Below, in pieces: positions 24,538 to 37,202 of a stretch of DNA of 64,000 nt. The translations under genes and the position numbers were made by a program. How positions within the stretch are numbered: position 1 is the first letter of the stretch; every line of letters begins with the position of its first letter. Origin of the DNA: Cognatiluteimonas profundi (GTDB lineage: Bacteria > Pseudomonadota > Gammaproteobacteria > Xanthomonadales > Xanthomonadaceae); the NCBI RefSeq assembly GCF_009792795.1, contig NZ_VKHQ01000003.1, positions 1 to 64,000 of the forward strand, written 5' to 3'. The notes beneath the pieces are model-generated. The model was not told where the DNA came from, made no database searches, and worked only from the letters and a program-made list of their open reading frames with translations.

Positions 24538-24954
24538 GACTGTCACTCCTGGGGAATGAGGCCTTATACACCTGCCGCTGGCGCCGGCGGGCCGGTGAGG
24601 GGGGTGGGGACGTTCGTCATGGCGGAGACACGGGTTCGGATGCGCGACCACGCCGGCGGCACGCGGGTCGGCTGGGCGCGCGGGAGACCGCAGGAAAAAA
24701 CCTGGACGGCGTCCGGTCATGCGGACTTTTGGCGTGTGAGACAGGGATCGGTATCGAGGGCGGGCGGCGGGACCATGACCCTGGAATCAGGACAGCATGC
24801 TGGTGTTGGCCGTTACTTCCCGGCATCAGGTGGGCAAGCTCCATCGAGAGCAATATCCGCGTGGCGGCCGCCGGCGCCGATACTGGCCTGGGGCCAGGGT
24901 CGCCATGACTGAAGCGAATTCGCCGGACGACGTATCCAACAGTGGAGTGGTCGC
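24538..24954. other. 417-bp divergent intergenic region
   Basis: No coding frame with protein-like composition is visible on either strand. It must contain the promoters of the peroxiredoxin gene (-) and of the three-gene envelope cassette (+). I see no clear operator or hairpin. Confidence 0.5.
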
Positions 24955-26226
24955 ATGCCAGGTATCCGTAAGAGCCTAGATTCCGTCGCAGGCTGGGTCG
25001 TCGTTCTTTCCTGCCTCGGCCTGCCCTCGCTGGCTGCGGCGCAAGCCGGGTGTGGCCACTGGAATGTGAGCAACCAGTGGGCCGCCATCCAGAGCAATGA
25101 CACGGCGGTGCATTTTTCCCTGCAACAGGACGGAACGGTGCTCAAGGGCAGCGCTTATTACGGCGCCACCCACAAGGGCGACATGTTCAGCGGCGACGAC
25201 TACTACGTGATCGATGGGTCGGTCGACGGCACGATCAAGGGTGATGACTTCGACGTGACCGTCTACTGGAACAACGGCACGACTGGCGCCTACACCGGCA
25301 AGGTCGGCCCGCAGGGGCGGATCGAGGGCAGCACCTACGACAAGCAGCATCCGCAAACCATGGCGATGTGGCACAGCGATGGAACCGCCGAATGCATGGA
25401 CAACGCGGGCGTGCCCGCGACGACCGCGCCCGCGCCGGCCGCGTCGTCGCTGGGTCTTGCCACTGCCGCCAGGCCGGCAATGGCCTTGGGCCGGGTCGTG
25501 CCGCCCGCCAAGCCGCCGGTCGCCCTGGGGCGGGTCGCGCCGTCGGCCAATCCGAATGCCGGCCTGTCGATCTGCGAGGTAGCCAGGTCCGCGCGCGCGC
25601 GTAATTCGCCAGCGGCCGCCTCACTGGAAAGGCAATGCGCAGCGCAGCCGGCACCGCCTGCACAGCCCGCGGCGCCGCAGCTCGATGGGGCCTGGCGAAG
25701 CGACAAGTCAGCGCGGGGCCAGGTCCTTGCCAGCCAGGATCCGTTGGCCACGGAACTGCGCAATGCGATCCCCGATGGCAAGGCCCGCAACGGCTTCGAC
25801 TACGGCATGGCCGTGGCCGAAGGCGATACCGCCAATGGACCCGGGAAGCAGGCGATCCAGAACGCGCTGGATCCCGACGAACAATTCGGATTCGGACTCG
25901 CCGTGCAGTTCTCGATCGACCGCAATGCCAATGCCGAACTCGCCGCCAAGGGCGCCGCCATTGCCCAGGCCGATCCGGACGTTGCCGCCGTGCGCGATGC
26001 CGCCAACGCCCTGGCCCAGGTGGCTGCGCCCGATGCCCCCGCGTTCTACAAACTCGGATTCGACATCGCGACCGGGCTGTTCGGCGATCCCGCACTCGGC
26101 GGGGTCGGCAATGCCGCGATGGACCCGGGTTCGCTGAAGATCCGCAACTCCCTCGCACCGGGCCACGAGCAGAGCGGATTCGACGACGCGGCGAGGTTCC
26201 AACTGGCACGCAAGGATCGTCGCTGA
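24955..26226 (+). CDS. Secreted multidomain protein with internal repeats, unknown function
   Basis: A 423-residue exported protein (signal peptide about 1-30, ending LAAAQ). Residues about 33-150 look like a small beta-barrel (alternating strands such as GTVLKGSAYYGATHKGDMF and DDFDVTVYWNNG) with two Cys. Then comes a Pro/Ala linker containing a doubled ALGRVxPxAxP motif and a Cys-bracketed segment (SICEVARSARARNSPAAASL). The C-terminal part (about 245-423) holds three copies of a motif of the form (R/Q)N-x(A/S)(I/L)-P-x4-GFD(Y/I)-x3-F/A, for example IQNALDPDEQFGFGLAVQF and IRNSLAPGHEQSGFDDAARF. No family was recognised. It is first of a probable three-gene operon (22- and 34-bp gaps). Confidence 0.75.
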   Translation: MPGIRKSLDSVAGWVVVLSCLGLPSLAAAQAGCGHWNVSNQWAAIQSNDTAVHFSLQQDGTVLKGSAYYGATHKGDMFSGDDYYVIDGSVDGTIKGDDFDVTVYWNNGTTGAYTGKVGPQGRIEGSTYDKQHPQTMAMWHSDGTAECMDNAGVPATTAPAPAASSLGLATAARPAMALGRVVPPAKPPVALGRVAPSANPNAGLSICEVARSARARNSPAAASLERQCAAQPAPPAQPAAPQLDGAWRSDKSARGQVLASQDPLATELRNAIPDGKARNGFDYGMAVAEGDTANGPGKQAIQNALDPDEQFGFGLAVQFSIDRNANAELAAKGAAIAQADPDVAAVRDAANALAQVAAPDAPAFYKLGFDIATGLFGDPALGGVGNAAMDPGSLKIRNSLAPGHEQSGFDDAARFQLARKDRR

Positions 26227-26248
26227 CCGTGCACATCTGGAGCCACCC

Positions 26249-26815
26249 ATGAGCGTGCGTCGCCTTGCATTCGCCTTGATGCTCCTGCTGCCCGCGTTGC
26301 AGGCCTGTTCGGGGCCTGCGCCAGTGGCCGCCGGCGCCAGTGTGTCTGCGCCCGACGCGTCGACGGCCGCGCCGTCGCCGGATGCTGCGTCGTCACCAGC
26401 TGGGACGACTGCAGGTGTGGATGTCGCGCCAGGCGATCCGCACAGTGCCTGCAACCTGCTCACTGCGGCCGACATGTCGACATTCCTTGGCACCGCGATG
26501 GTCGCGGTGGCGAACGACGTAACCCAGGACGTGTCCAGTTGCAGGTACAACCCGGCTGGCGGTCGTGGTCCGAGCGCCGAGTTCACCGTGTCCCGGGGCG
26601 ATGGTGCTGCGACGCTCAGGGCGGAGAAGGCGATGGCCGGACACGATGCCAGCGCGGACAGCGCCTACCAGGGCATCGGCGACGATGCGGTGGTGCTGGG
26701 GCCGGCCGTAACGATCCGTCACGGCGAGGACTTGCTGGTCTTCACGTTGGTGGGTGTCGGGGACGGCCCGGGAACCGTCAGGAAGCTGTTCGACACGGCC
26801 AAGGCCAGGATGTGA
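26249..26815 (+). CDS. Hypothetical lipoprotein (DUF3558-like fold possible)
   Basis: A 188-residue lipoprotein with lipobox LPALQACSG, a low-complexity Ala/Ser/Asp linker (about 25-62) and a globular domain (about 65-188) containing two Cys: SACNLLTAADMSTFLG and DVSSCRYNPAGG. The pattern 'CNLLTxxD...SCxY' followed by a strand-rich C-terminus resembles DUF3558-type periplasmic lipoproteins, but identity is not certain. A GGAG sequence precedes ATG 26249. It is the middle gene of a cassette between a secreted repeat protein and a degenerate M48 homologue. Confidence 0.7.
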   Translation: MSVRRLAFALMLLLPALQACSGPAPVAAGASVSAPDASTAAPSPDAASSPAGTTAGVDVAPGDPHSACNLLTAADMSTFLGTAMVAVANDVTQDVSSCRYNPAGGRGPSAEFTVSRGDGAATLRAEKAMAGHDASADSAYQGIGDDAVVLGPAVTIRHGEDLLVFTLVGVGDGPGTVRKLFDTAKARM

Positions 26816-26849
26816 CAAGGCCGGTTTGCCCGTGAGCGAGGCACTGCCG

Positions 26850-28274
26850 ATGCCGGATTCGGCATCGCCACAATTCACCCACGAGGAGCGCGAGTCGTTC
26901 TTCGCCAGCATCGCGCGCCATCGCCGGGGGGCAACCTACCTGGGATGGCTGGCCAATGCCTGCGCACTCGTGCTCGCCCTGGTCGTGGCGGTGCTGATGG
27001 CGCCCCTGTGTTACGCCATCCTCGGCTTGGCCCTGGATCTCGTGAACCTGGCAATACCGGTGCCCGATCTGATCGGCCGGGTGACCGATGCCATGTCCGG
27101 CGTGATCGATGCGCCCGAGGCGATCCGGCCGGGACGCTGGATGGAATTGCTGCTGCTCGCGGCACTGCCCGGCGGCTGCCTGATGCTGCTGATGCTGCGC
27201 ACGCTTGGACGCCTGATGCGCGAGGCGATGACCAACGATGCCTCGATTTTCGGGGCTCGCCCGCCGAACCCGGCCGTGCTCGCCGAACAACGCTTCGCCA
27301 ACACCGTCGCCGAAATGGCGATCGCTGCCTCGGTCGTCGCGCCACGGGTCTGGGTGACCGAAACCGACGCGGTCAATGCAGCCGCGTATGGCGCCGACGA
27401 CGCGCACGCAAACGTCGTGGTCAGCACCGGTCTGCTCGCCGGTGCCAGTCGTGCCGAGCTGCAGGGCGTCGCCGCCCACCTGGTCGGGTCCATCGCCAAC
27501 GGCGATCTGGGAGTCGGTGCGCGCATGGCGAGCTTGCTGGGCATGTTCGGGCTGATCGCAAGGCTCAGCCAATCGTTGTCGGACCGGGGAGCCGCCCGTC
27601 GCCTCGGTCACCTGCTGTTGCGCTCGCTGCGGCCAGGCGCCAGCGCCGCTGATGCACACCTGGCGATGGTCCTGACCAATCCCTTCGATCCGGCGACGCA
27701 AACCGGGCACGACCCTCCCGCTGACACCGGCAGGATTCCCTTGCGCACCCTGGCATGGATGCCCGTTGCCGGACCGCTGGTCATCAGCGGTTTCTTCGGC
27801 GGCATGCTGTGCAGTTTCCTGCTCGGGCCGCTGCTGTCGCTCGGCTGGCGCCGGCGCAAGTACATGGCCGATGCGATCGCGGTGCAGCTCACCCGCGACC
27901 CGGACACGCTCGGGAGCGCCCTGGAAAAAATCCGTGGTGCCACGGTCGACGGTGCATTCGGCGCCTGGATCGCGCACCTGTCGGTCGTCCCGAGCCCGCT
28001 GATCGGCGCCCGCAGCATCCTCGGTGGATCCAGCGTGCCGATGTCGCCTTCGCTGGACCGCCGGCTGAAGGCCCTGGGCCTGATGGGTGCGCATGTCGCG
28101 CCGCGTGCGGGCAGGGTGCCGCCGCTTTGGGCATGGGTGCTGCTGGCGCCGGTCATCGCGCTGTTGGCAGGGCTGATGTCCGCGGTCGTGTTCGGACTGC
28201 TCTATGTCTCGGTCGCACTGTCGGGGCTGTTCACTTGGTTGCCGGCCGTGATCGTGCACGCCCTCTTGCGCTGA
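26850..28274 (+). CDS. M48-like membrane protein lacking the zinc site (pseudopeptidase)
   Basis: A 474-residue membrane protein with the architecture of HtpX/M48 peptidases: N-terminal helices (about 32-62 and 100-125), a cytosolic core (ETDAVNAAAYGADDAHANVVVSTGLL), two later helices (about 300-325) and a C-terminal helical pair (about 420-470). Where M48 enzymes carry HExxH, this protein has H210-LVGS in VAAHLVGSIANGD. Where the third ligand Glu stands (RREYxADAxAVQxTR), it has Lys337 in RRRKYMADAIAVQLTRD. All but one metal ligand is therefore gone, though the surrounding sequence is conserved. It is probably a regulatory or scaffold paralogue. ATG 26850 has a GAGG sequence before it; GTG 26832 is possible. 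An intact M48 lies at 35636-36979. Confidence 0.85.
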   Translation: MPDSASPQFTHEERESFFASIARHRRGATYLGWLANACALVLALVVAVLMAPLCYAILGLALDLVNLAIPVPDLIGRVTDAMSGVIDAPEAIRPGRWMELLLLAALPGGCLMLLMLRTLGRLMREAMTNDASIFGARPPNPAVLAEQRFANTVAEMAIAASVVAPRVWVTETDAVNAAAYGADDAHANVVVSTGLLAGASRAELQGVAAHLVGSIANGDLGVGARMASLLGMFGLIARLSQSLSDRGAARRLGHLLLRSLRPGASAADAHLAMVLTNPFDPATQTGHDPPADTGRIPLRTLAWMPVAGPLVISGFFGGMLCSFLLGPLLSLGWRRRKYMADAIAVQLTRDPDTLGSALEKIRGATVDGAFGAWIAHLSVVPSPLIGARSILGGSSVPMSPSLDRRLKALGLMGAHVAPRAGRVPPLWAWVLLAPVIALLAGLMSAVVFGLLYVSVALSGLFTWLPAVIVHALLR

Positions 28275-28527
28275 TCGGCGTCCAGACGCGAATTGACAGC
28301 TGGCGACCGCATGCGCGGTGGTGGACACCGCGGGCGTGTCTGTCGTCCGAGGGCGTGCTGGTTCCGCAGTCCAGGGGCTCGTTCGGGAAGACAAGGCCCG
28401 GAATCAATGGCTCGTATCGCGACCTGCCGCGCATCCGTGCGCCGAACCACAACGTACAGTCCACAGGTGATCCGCTACGGCCAGGCCATCCATGGAGGAT
28501 GGCCATCCCCGGGTCCGCAAGGAAGGC

Positions 28528-29874
28528 ATGTCGCAACTCAAGCTCGCCGAACTCATCGGGTCGCTGAGTTACGCGCTGGACCTCACCGAGGGGCAGCCGG
28601 CGGGGCATTGCGTGCGCTGCTGCTGGATCGGCATGCACGTGGGGCGGCAGATCGGGCTGCGCGATGAGGAGCTCTGGTCGCTCTACTACACGCTGCTGCT
28701 GAAGGACCTGGGTTGCAGCAGCAATGCCGCGCGCATCTGCGAGCTCTACCTGACCGACGACCGCAGCTTCAAGCACGACTTCAAGCGCGTCGGCACCGGG
28801 ACGCCGCAGGTGCTGGCATTCGTCGTCAGTCGCACCGGGCCACACGCCAGCTGGCGCAAGCGGGTCGGCGCGATCCTCAACATCATGCGCAACGGCGACG
28901 CGGTGGCGCAGGAACTGATCCAGACCCGCTGCAGCCGCGGTGCCGACATCGCGCGGCAGTTGCGGTTTCCCGAATCGGTCGCGCAGGGCGTGCACGGGTT
29001 GGATGAGCATTTCGACGGCAGCGGCCGGCCGGATGGATTGCAGGGCGGCGCCATTCCGCTGGGCTCGCGCATCGCCTTGCTGGCGCAGGTCGTCGACGTG
29101 TTCCATTTCAACGACGGCCCTGCGGCGGCGCTGGCGGAGGCGCGCTCCCGGGCGGGCGACTGGTTCGACCCGGAACTCGTGGATGCCCTCGACGCGGTGG
29201 CCGCGACGCCCGACTTCTGGCGGACGCTCGCCAGCGACGAGGTCGAGCGCGCGGTCCAGGCGCTGGAGCCTGGAGGGCACGGCGTCGAGCTTGACGACGA
29301 CTATCTCGATGCGATCGCCGACGCGTACGGCCAGGTCGTGGATGCCAAGAGCCCGTTCACGGCCGGACACAGCCAGCGTGTCCGCCATTACACCGACCTC
29401 GTGGCCAGTGAATTGAATATCGACGAAGCGCGGCGGCGCTGGCTGCGGCGTGCCGCCGTGCTGCACGACGTCGGCAAGCTTGGTGTCAGCAACACGATCC
29501 TCGACAAGCCCGCGCGTCTGGACGCAGCCGAATGGGCGGCGGTGCAACTGCATGCGACCTACACCGGCCAGATCCTCGAGCGCATCTCGCCCTTCGCCGA
29601 ACTCGCGCGGGTGTCGTCCGCGCACCACGAACGCCTAGACGGAACCGGTTATCCGCTGGGACTGTCGGCACACGAGATCGCATTGGAGACGCGCATCATC
29701 ACCGTCGCCGACATCTTCGACGCGATCACCGCCGAACGTCCGTACCACGCGCCGACACCCATCGCGCAGACGCTGGACATCATGCGCGCGGCAGTCGGAC
29801 CGGCGATCGATGGCGACTGCTTCGCTGCGCTCGAATGCGTGGTCGCGCGCGAAGCGCAGGGTCCGATGGCCTGA
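28528..29874 (+). CDS. Tandem HD-GYP protein (c-di-GMP phosphodiesterase, N-domain degenerate)
   Basis: A 448-residue soluble protein with two HD-GYP-like halves. The C-terminal half (about 265-440) is canonical: TAGHSQRVRHYT, the HD dyad in HDVGKLG (about 313), HHERLDGTGYPLGL (about 366) and DIFDAITAERPY. The N-terminal half keeps GHCVRCCWIGMHVG and FDGSGRPDGLQG but has LLKDLGC in place of HD and GRP in place of GYP, so it is probably inactive and sensory. The enzyme should hydrolyse c-di-GMP to pGpG/GMP. ATG 28528 fits the family start; ATG 28492, 12 codons upstream, is also in frame. Confidence 0.92.
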   Translation: MSQLKLAELIGSLSYALDLTEGQPAGHCVRCCWIGMHVGRQIGLRDEELWSLYYTLLLKDLGCSSNAARICELYLTDDRSFKHDFKRVGTGTPQVLAFVVSRTGPHASWRKRVGAILNIMRNGDAVAQELIQTRCSRGADIARQLRFPESVAQGVHGLDEHFDGSGRPDGLQGGAIPLGSRIALLAQVVDVFHFNDGPAAALAEARSRAGDWFDPELVDALDAVAATPDFWRTLASDEVERAVQALEPGGHGVELDDDYLDAIADAYGQVVDAKSPFTAGHSQRVRHYTDLVASELNIDEARRRWLRRAAVLHDVGKLGVSNTILDKPARLDAAEWAAVQLHATYTGQILERISPFAELARVSSAHHERLDGTGYPLGLSAHEIALETRIITVADIFDAITAERPYHAPTPIAQTLDIMRAAVGPAIDGDCFAALECVVAREAQGPMA

Positions 29875-29976
29875 GCTGTTGCCGTGGATGCCGAAGGGTC
29901 GGCTGGACGCCCGGCGCGGCGCACCATGGCCTCACGGGCCCCGGTGCTAGGGTGGCGGTCCCGGCGGAGAGCAAGC

Positions 29977-31665
29977 ATGATCTGGGAGACCTTGGCGGCC
30001 ACGCGTGACCTTGGGCGGCTGCACGACCTGGCCGCGATCCTGATCCGCTACGGATTCGGCGACCTGGTGCATCGCTTCGGGCTGGAAGCCGCATTGGGAC
30101 GCGCGGGCAGGATCCTGCCGCTGGGCGCAATGGCGGAACTGGCCACGCTGTCGCCGCCGGTACGGGCACGCCGCGTACTGGAGGAGATGGGCCCGAGCTT
30201 CGTCAAGCTGGGGCAGGTGCTGGCGACGCGCGTGGACCTGTTCCCACCCGAATGGATCGACGAGTTCGGCAAGCTGCAGGACCAGGCGCCGCCGGTTGCC
30301 TGGGAAGCGATCCGGGCACAGATGGCCGAAGACCTCGGCGCGCCACCCGAGGATGTCTTCCTCGCGATCGACCCGCAGGCACTGGCCGCCGCGTCCATCG
30401 CGCAGGTGCACCGCGCGCGCTTGCCGGATGGCACCGATGTCGTGGCCAAGGTGCGCCGGCCGGGAATCCGCCCGATCATCGAGGCCGACCTGCGCCTGTT
30501 GCATCGCGTGGCCGCGACACTCGATGCGCACTTTCCGGAATTGCGGCGGTTCCATCCGGTCGGTGTGGTCAAGCAGTTCAAGGCCTCGCTGACGCGTGAG
30601 CTGGACCTTGCAGCCGAATGCCGCCACGCCGAGCGCATCGCCGCCAGTCTTGCCAAGGGCAACGATGCGGGGATCGTCGTGCCACGCGTGCACTGGGATT
30701 ACACCGGCGAACGCATGAACGTGCAGGACTTCATCGACGGCATTCCCGTTGCGGACATCACGGCGCTGGATGCAGCCGGAATCGACCGCAAACAGGTCGC
30801 ACGGCGCGGCGCCGAAGCAGTGCTGAAGATGCTGCTGGAGGATGGTTTCTTCCACGCCGATCCGCATCCGGGCAATGTGTTCGTGCTGCGCGACGGCCGC
30901 ATCGCATTGATCGATTACGGCATGGTCGGTCGATTGTCGTCCGCGCGTCGCACGCAGGTGCTGGTGCTGCTGCACGCGTTGGTGAACCACCGGGCGGAGA
31001 CCGTGACCGAGGTGCTGCTCGATTGGACCGGCGAGCCCGGGATCGACGAAGCCCAGTTGGCGGAGGACGTCGACGCATTCGTCGATCGCTACCACGGCAT
31101 TCCGCTGGGGCAGCTCGACCTGACCCGGATGCTGCTGGAAGTCACCACGCTGTTGCGTGTGCACCAGCTGGCGTTGCCGGCCGACCTGGCGTTGCTGGTC
31201 AAGGTGTTCGTGACACTCGAAGGCACCGGACGCAAGCTCGATCCGGACTTCGACATGGCACGCCGCGCCGAGCCATTCCTGCGTCGCGCGATGCGGGCGC
31301 GCTTTTCGCCGCGGGCGCTGACGAAGAGCGGCCTGCGCGGACTGTCCGGCATGGCCGGCATGCTCGCCACGCTGCCGCAGGACCTGCGTGGGCTGCTGCG
31401 CTCGGTGCGCGGCGGGCAATTCCGGCACCACATCGACATTGGCCACCTGCGCGAGTTCGGCGAGCAGATCGATCATTCCGCGAACCGCCTGACCGTCGGC
31501 GTGGTGCTGGCGGCGCTGATCATCGGCTCGTCCATCACCCTGACCGTCAAGGGCGGTCCGACACTGCTCGGATTGCCGTTCTTCGGCTTGCTCGGCTTCG
31601 TGGGTGCGGTGATTGCCGCCGTCTGGCTGTTGGTGTCGATCTGGCGCAGTGGCGGGGGAAAGTGA
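29977..31665 (+). CDS. ABC1 kinase family protein (UbiB/AarF-like)
   Basis: A 562-residue atypical kinase. Signature segments: SFVKLGQVLATRVDLFP (KxGQ motif, about residue 76), AAASIAQVHRARLPDGTDVVAKVRRPG (Ala-rich nucleotide loop and Lys), the catalytic HADPHPGN (about 292) and DYGMVG. Two transmembrane helices at the C-terminus (about 508-526 and 532-554) anchor it in the membrane. UbiB-type members support ubiquinone biosynthesis or lipid homeostasis by ATPase activity; the rest of the ubi operon is not nearby, so this may be a paralogue of true UbiB. ATG 29977 follows a GGAGA sequence at seven bases. Confidence 0.92.
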   Translation: MIWETLAATRDLGRLHDLAAILIRYGFGDLVHRFGLEAALGRAGRILPLGAMAELATLSPPVRARRVLEEMGPSFVKLGQVLATRVDLFPPEWIDEFGKLQDQAPPVAWEAIRAQMAEDLGAPPEDVFLAIDPQALAAASIAQVHRARLPDGTDVVAKVRRPGIRPIIEADLRLLHRVAATLDAHFPELRRFHPVGVVKQFKASLTRELDLAAECRHAERIAASLAKGNDAGIVVPRVHWDYTGERMNVQDFIDGIPVADITALDAAGIDRKQVARRGAEAVLKMLLEDGFFHADPHPGNVFVLRDGRIALIDYGMVGRLSSARRTQVLVLLHALVNHRAETVTEVLLDWTGEPGIDEAQLAEDVDAFVDRYHGIPLGQLDLTRMLLEVTTLLRVHQLALPADLALLVKVFVTLEGTGRKLDPDFDMARRAEPFLRRAMRARFSPRALTKSGLRGLSGMAGMLATLPQDLRGLLRSVRGGQFRHHIDIGHLREFGEQIDHSANRLTVGVVLAALIIGSSITLTVKGGPTLLGLPFFGLLGFVGAVIAAVWLLVSIWRSGGGK

Positions 31666-31671
31666 CGCGGG

Positions 31672-35540
<3,869 letters not shown>

Positions 35541-35635
35541 CGCGTCAGGCCGCCGGCGGCACGATCAGAATGGAAGCGCGGGTCGCGCCAGGCCGCATTC
35601 CCTGTTCGAACGACCCGCCTTGCCAACCGTCGCGA

Positions 35636-36979
35636 TCAGTGCCCGCCAGCGGCGAGCGCTGCGTCCTCGGCACGGATGTCGGCATCACCGATGTGCTCGG
35701 CCTTCCACACCATGGAGCGATGGATGCGGTTCCAGCCGCTCGGGTGGTCGAAGAACACGAATTCCTCCACCGCCCCCGGATGCATCTTGCGGTATTCGGA
35801 CAGCTGCACGGCCGCTTGTGCGAAGCCGTCGGGCTGGCGTGCGGCGTTGAGTCCGAACGCATCGGCCTCCGCTTCGGCGCTGCGGGTCATGGTGTTGTTC
35901 AAGGGCGTCATGAAGAACATGACGATCGCGAGCAGCGATACCAGCACCGGCAGGCCGGCCACGTCGTCGACGCCGCGGATGCCCCATCGCTGCCCCCAGC
36001 GACGCTCCACCTTGCCGAAACCCCACTGCACCAGTGCAAAGGCGAAGGCGATCATGACGGCGAAGAACAACAGGCCCTTGTAGACGTGGTTCAGGACGTA
36101 ATGCCCCATCTCGTGGCCGAGCACGGCCTTGATCTCGCTGGGCGTGCTGCGGTTCATCAGGTTGTCGTTGAGGCTGATGCGGGTGGTGTTGAACATGCCG
36201 CTGACGTTGGCGCTGATGCGCTTGCTCTGCCTGGACGCATCGAACCAGTACACGTCGGTTGCGGGGATCTGGTTGGCGCGCGCCATCGACAGGATCTGCG
36301 CCTTGAGCGGCGTCTCCGGCAGCGATTTGTAGGTGTTGAACAGCGGCGCGATGTACACCGGCGCAATGGTGGCGACCAGCATGACGAACACGATCGCCGC
36401 GCCCGCGCCCCACAGCCACCAGCTCCGGGTGGCCTTGCGGATCACGGCATAGATGCCGACCAGCGCAAGCGTGCCCAGGACCAGCGTGACCAGCAGCATC
36501 CTGGACTGGTCGCCCGCCCACTGCCCAGGGTTCTGGGTGGACAGGCCGTATGCGTGCTCGCGCAGGTAGTCCCTGTAGATCGACCAGGGCAAGGTGAGCA
36601 GCGTCGTGACCAGGATGTACTGCACGGCGTAGATCGCCGTCTGCAGCCAGCGCATTCGCGTCATCCGCTCGGCGAGGTCGCGCATGCGCGTGGACAGTCG
36701 CGTGCCAAGCAGCAACCAGGCGACGCCGAGCACCCACAACAGGTCCCACAGCGTCAGCCAGTAACCGCCCTCGAAGTAAGCATCCGAATTGGCGCGCTGC
36801 TGCGGTGAGAGCTGCGCCATGTAGCGGGCGGTATTCGCCTCCACGTCGAAGGACGCCGCGGTCGGCGAAGTGGATGCGGCCTGCGTGGCCTGCGTTGTTG
36901 GCGCGATTGGCGCGGCGTGGGCGACGGTCGCACCGAAGGCCAGGACGGCCGCGAGCAGGATCGCGAAAGCAGGTTTCAT
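35636..36979 (-). CDS. M48 family metalloprotease (Ste24/CAAX-protease-1-like)
   Basis: A 447-residue membrane zinc protease with a signal-like first helix and about six further transmembrane segments. The zinc motif is intact: HEMGHYVLNH, with the third ligand Glu in SAEAEADAFGLNAARQPDGFA. The preceding SKRISANVSGMFNTTRISLNDNLM and the N-terminal LREHAYGLSTQNPGQW are the marks of the Ste24-like branch. Bacterial members degrade or process membrane and misfolded proteins; prenyl processing is not expected here. A GGGGAGA sequence precedes ATG 36979. Compare with the zinc-less M48 homologue at 26850-28274. Confidence 0.95.
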   Translation of the reverse strand: MKPAFAILLAAVLAFGATVAHAAPIAPTTQATQAASTSPTAASFDVEANTARYMAQLSPQQRANSDAYFEGGYWLTLWDLLWVLGVAWLLLGTRLSTRMRDLAERMTRMRWLQTAIYAVQYILVTTLLTLPWSIYRDYLREHAYGLSTQNPGQWAGDQSRMLLVTLVLGTLALVGIYAVIRKATRSWWLWGAGAAIVFVMLVATIAPVYIAPLFNTYKSLPETPLKAQILSMARANQIPATDVYWFDASRQSKRISANVSGMFNTTRISLNDNLMNRSTPSEIKAVLGHEMGHYVLNHVYKGLLFFAVMIAFAFALVQWGFGKVERRWGQRWGIRGVDDVAGLPVLVSLLAIVMFFMTPLNNTMTRSAEAEADAFGLNAARQPDGFAQAAVQLSEYRKMHPGAVEEFVFFDHPSGWNRIHRSMVWKAEHIGDADIRAEDAALAAGGH

Positions 36980-37202
36980 GGACGTCTCCCCAAGAGAATC
37001 GTCAACCTACCGGATCGGTAACGATCCCGCAGCCAGCAACCCATCTGGACGGGTTGGCATGTGACGCCCAGCGTTATCGATTGCCGTTCAGCGCCAATAA
37101 GTGACGCATGGCGCAATTCGGAAAAGTGGGTTCCGGATTCGACAACCTGAATGGGTCATTCATGGGATAACGGCGCGGACGGGGGTCAACGGGGCTTTCT
37201 CA

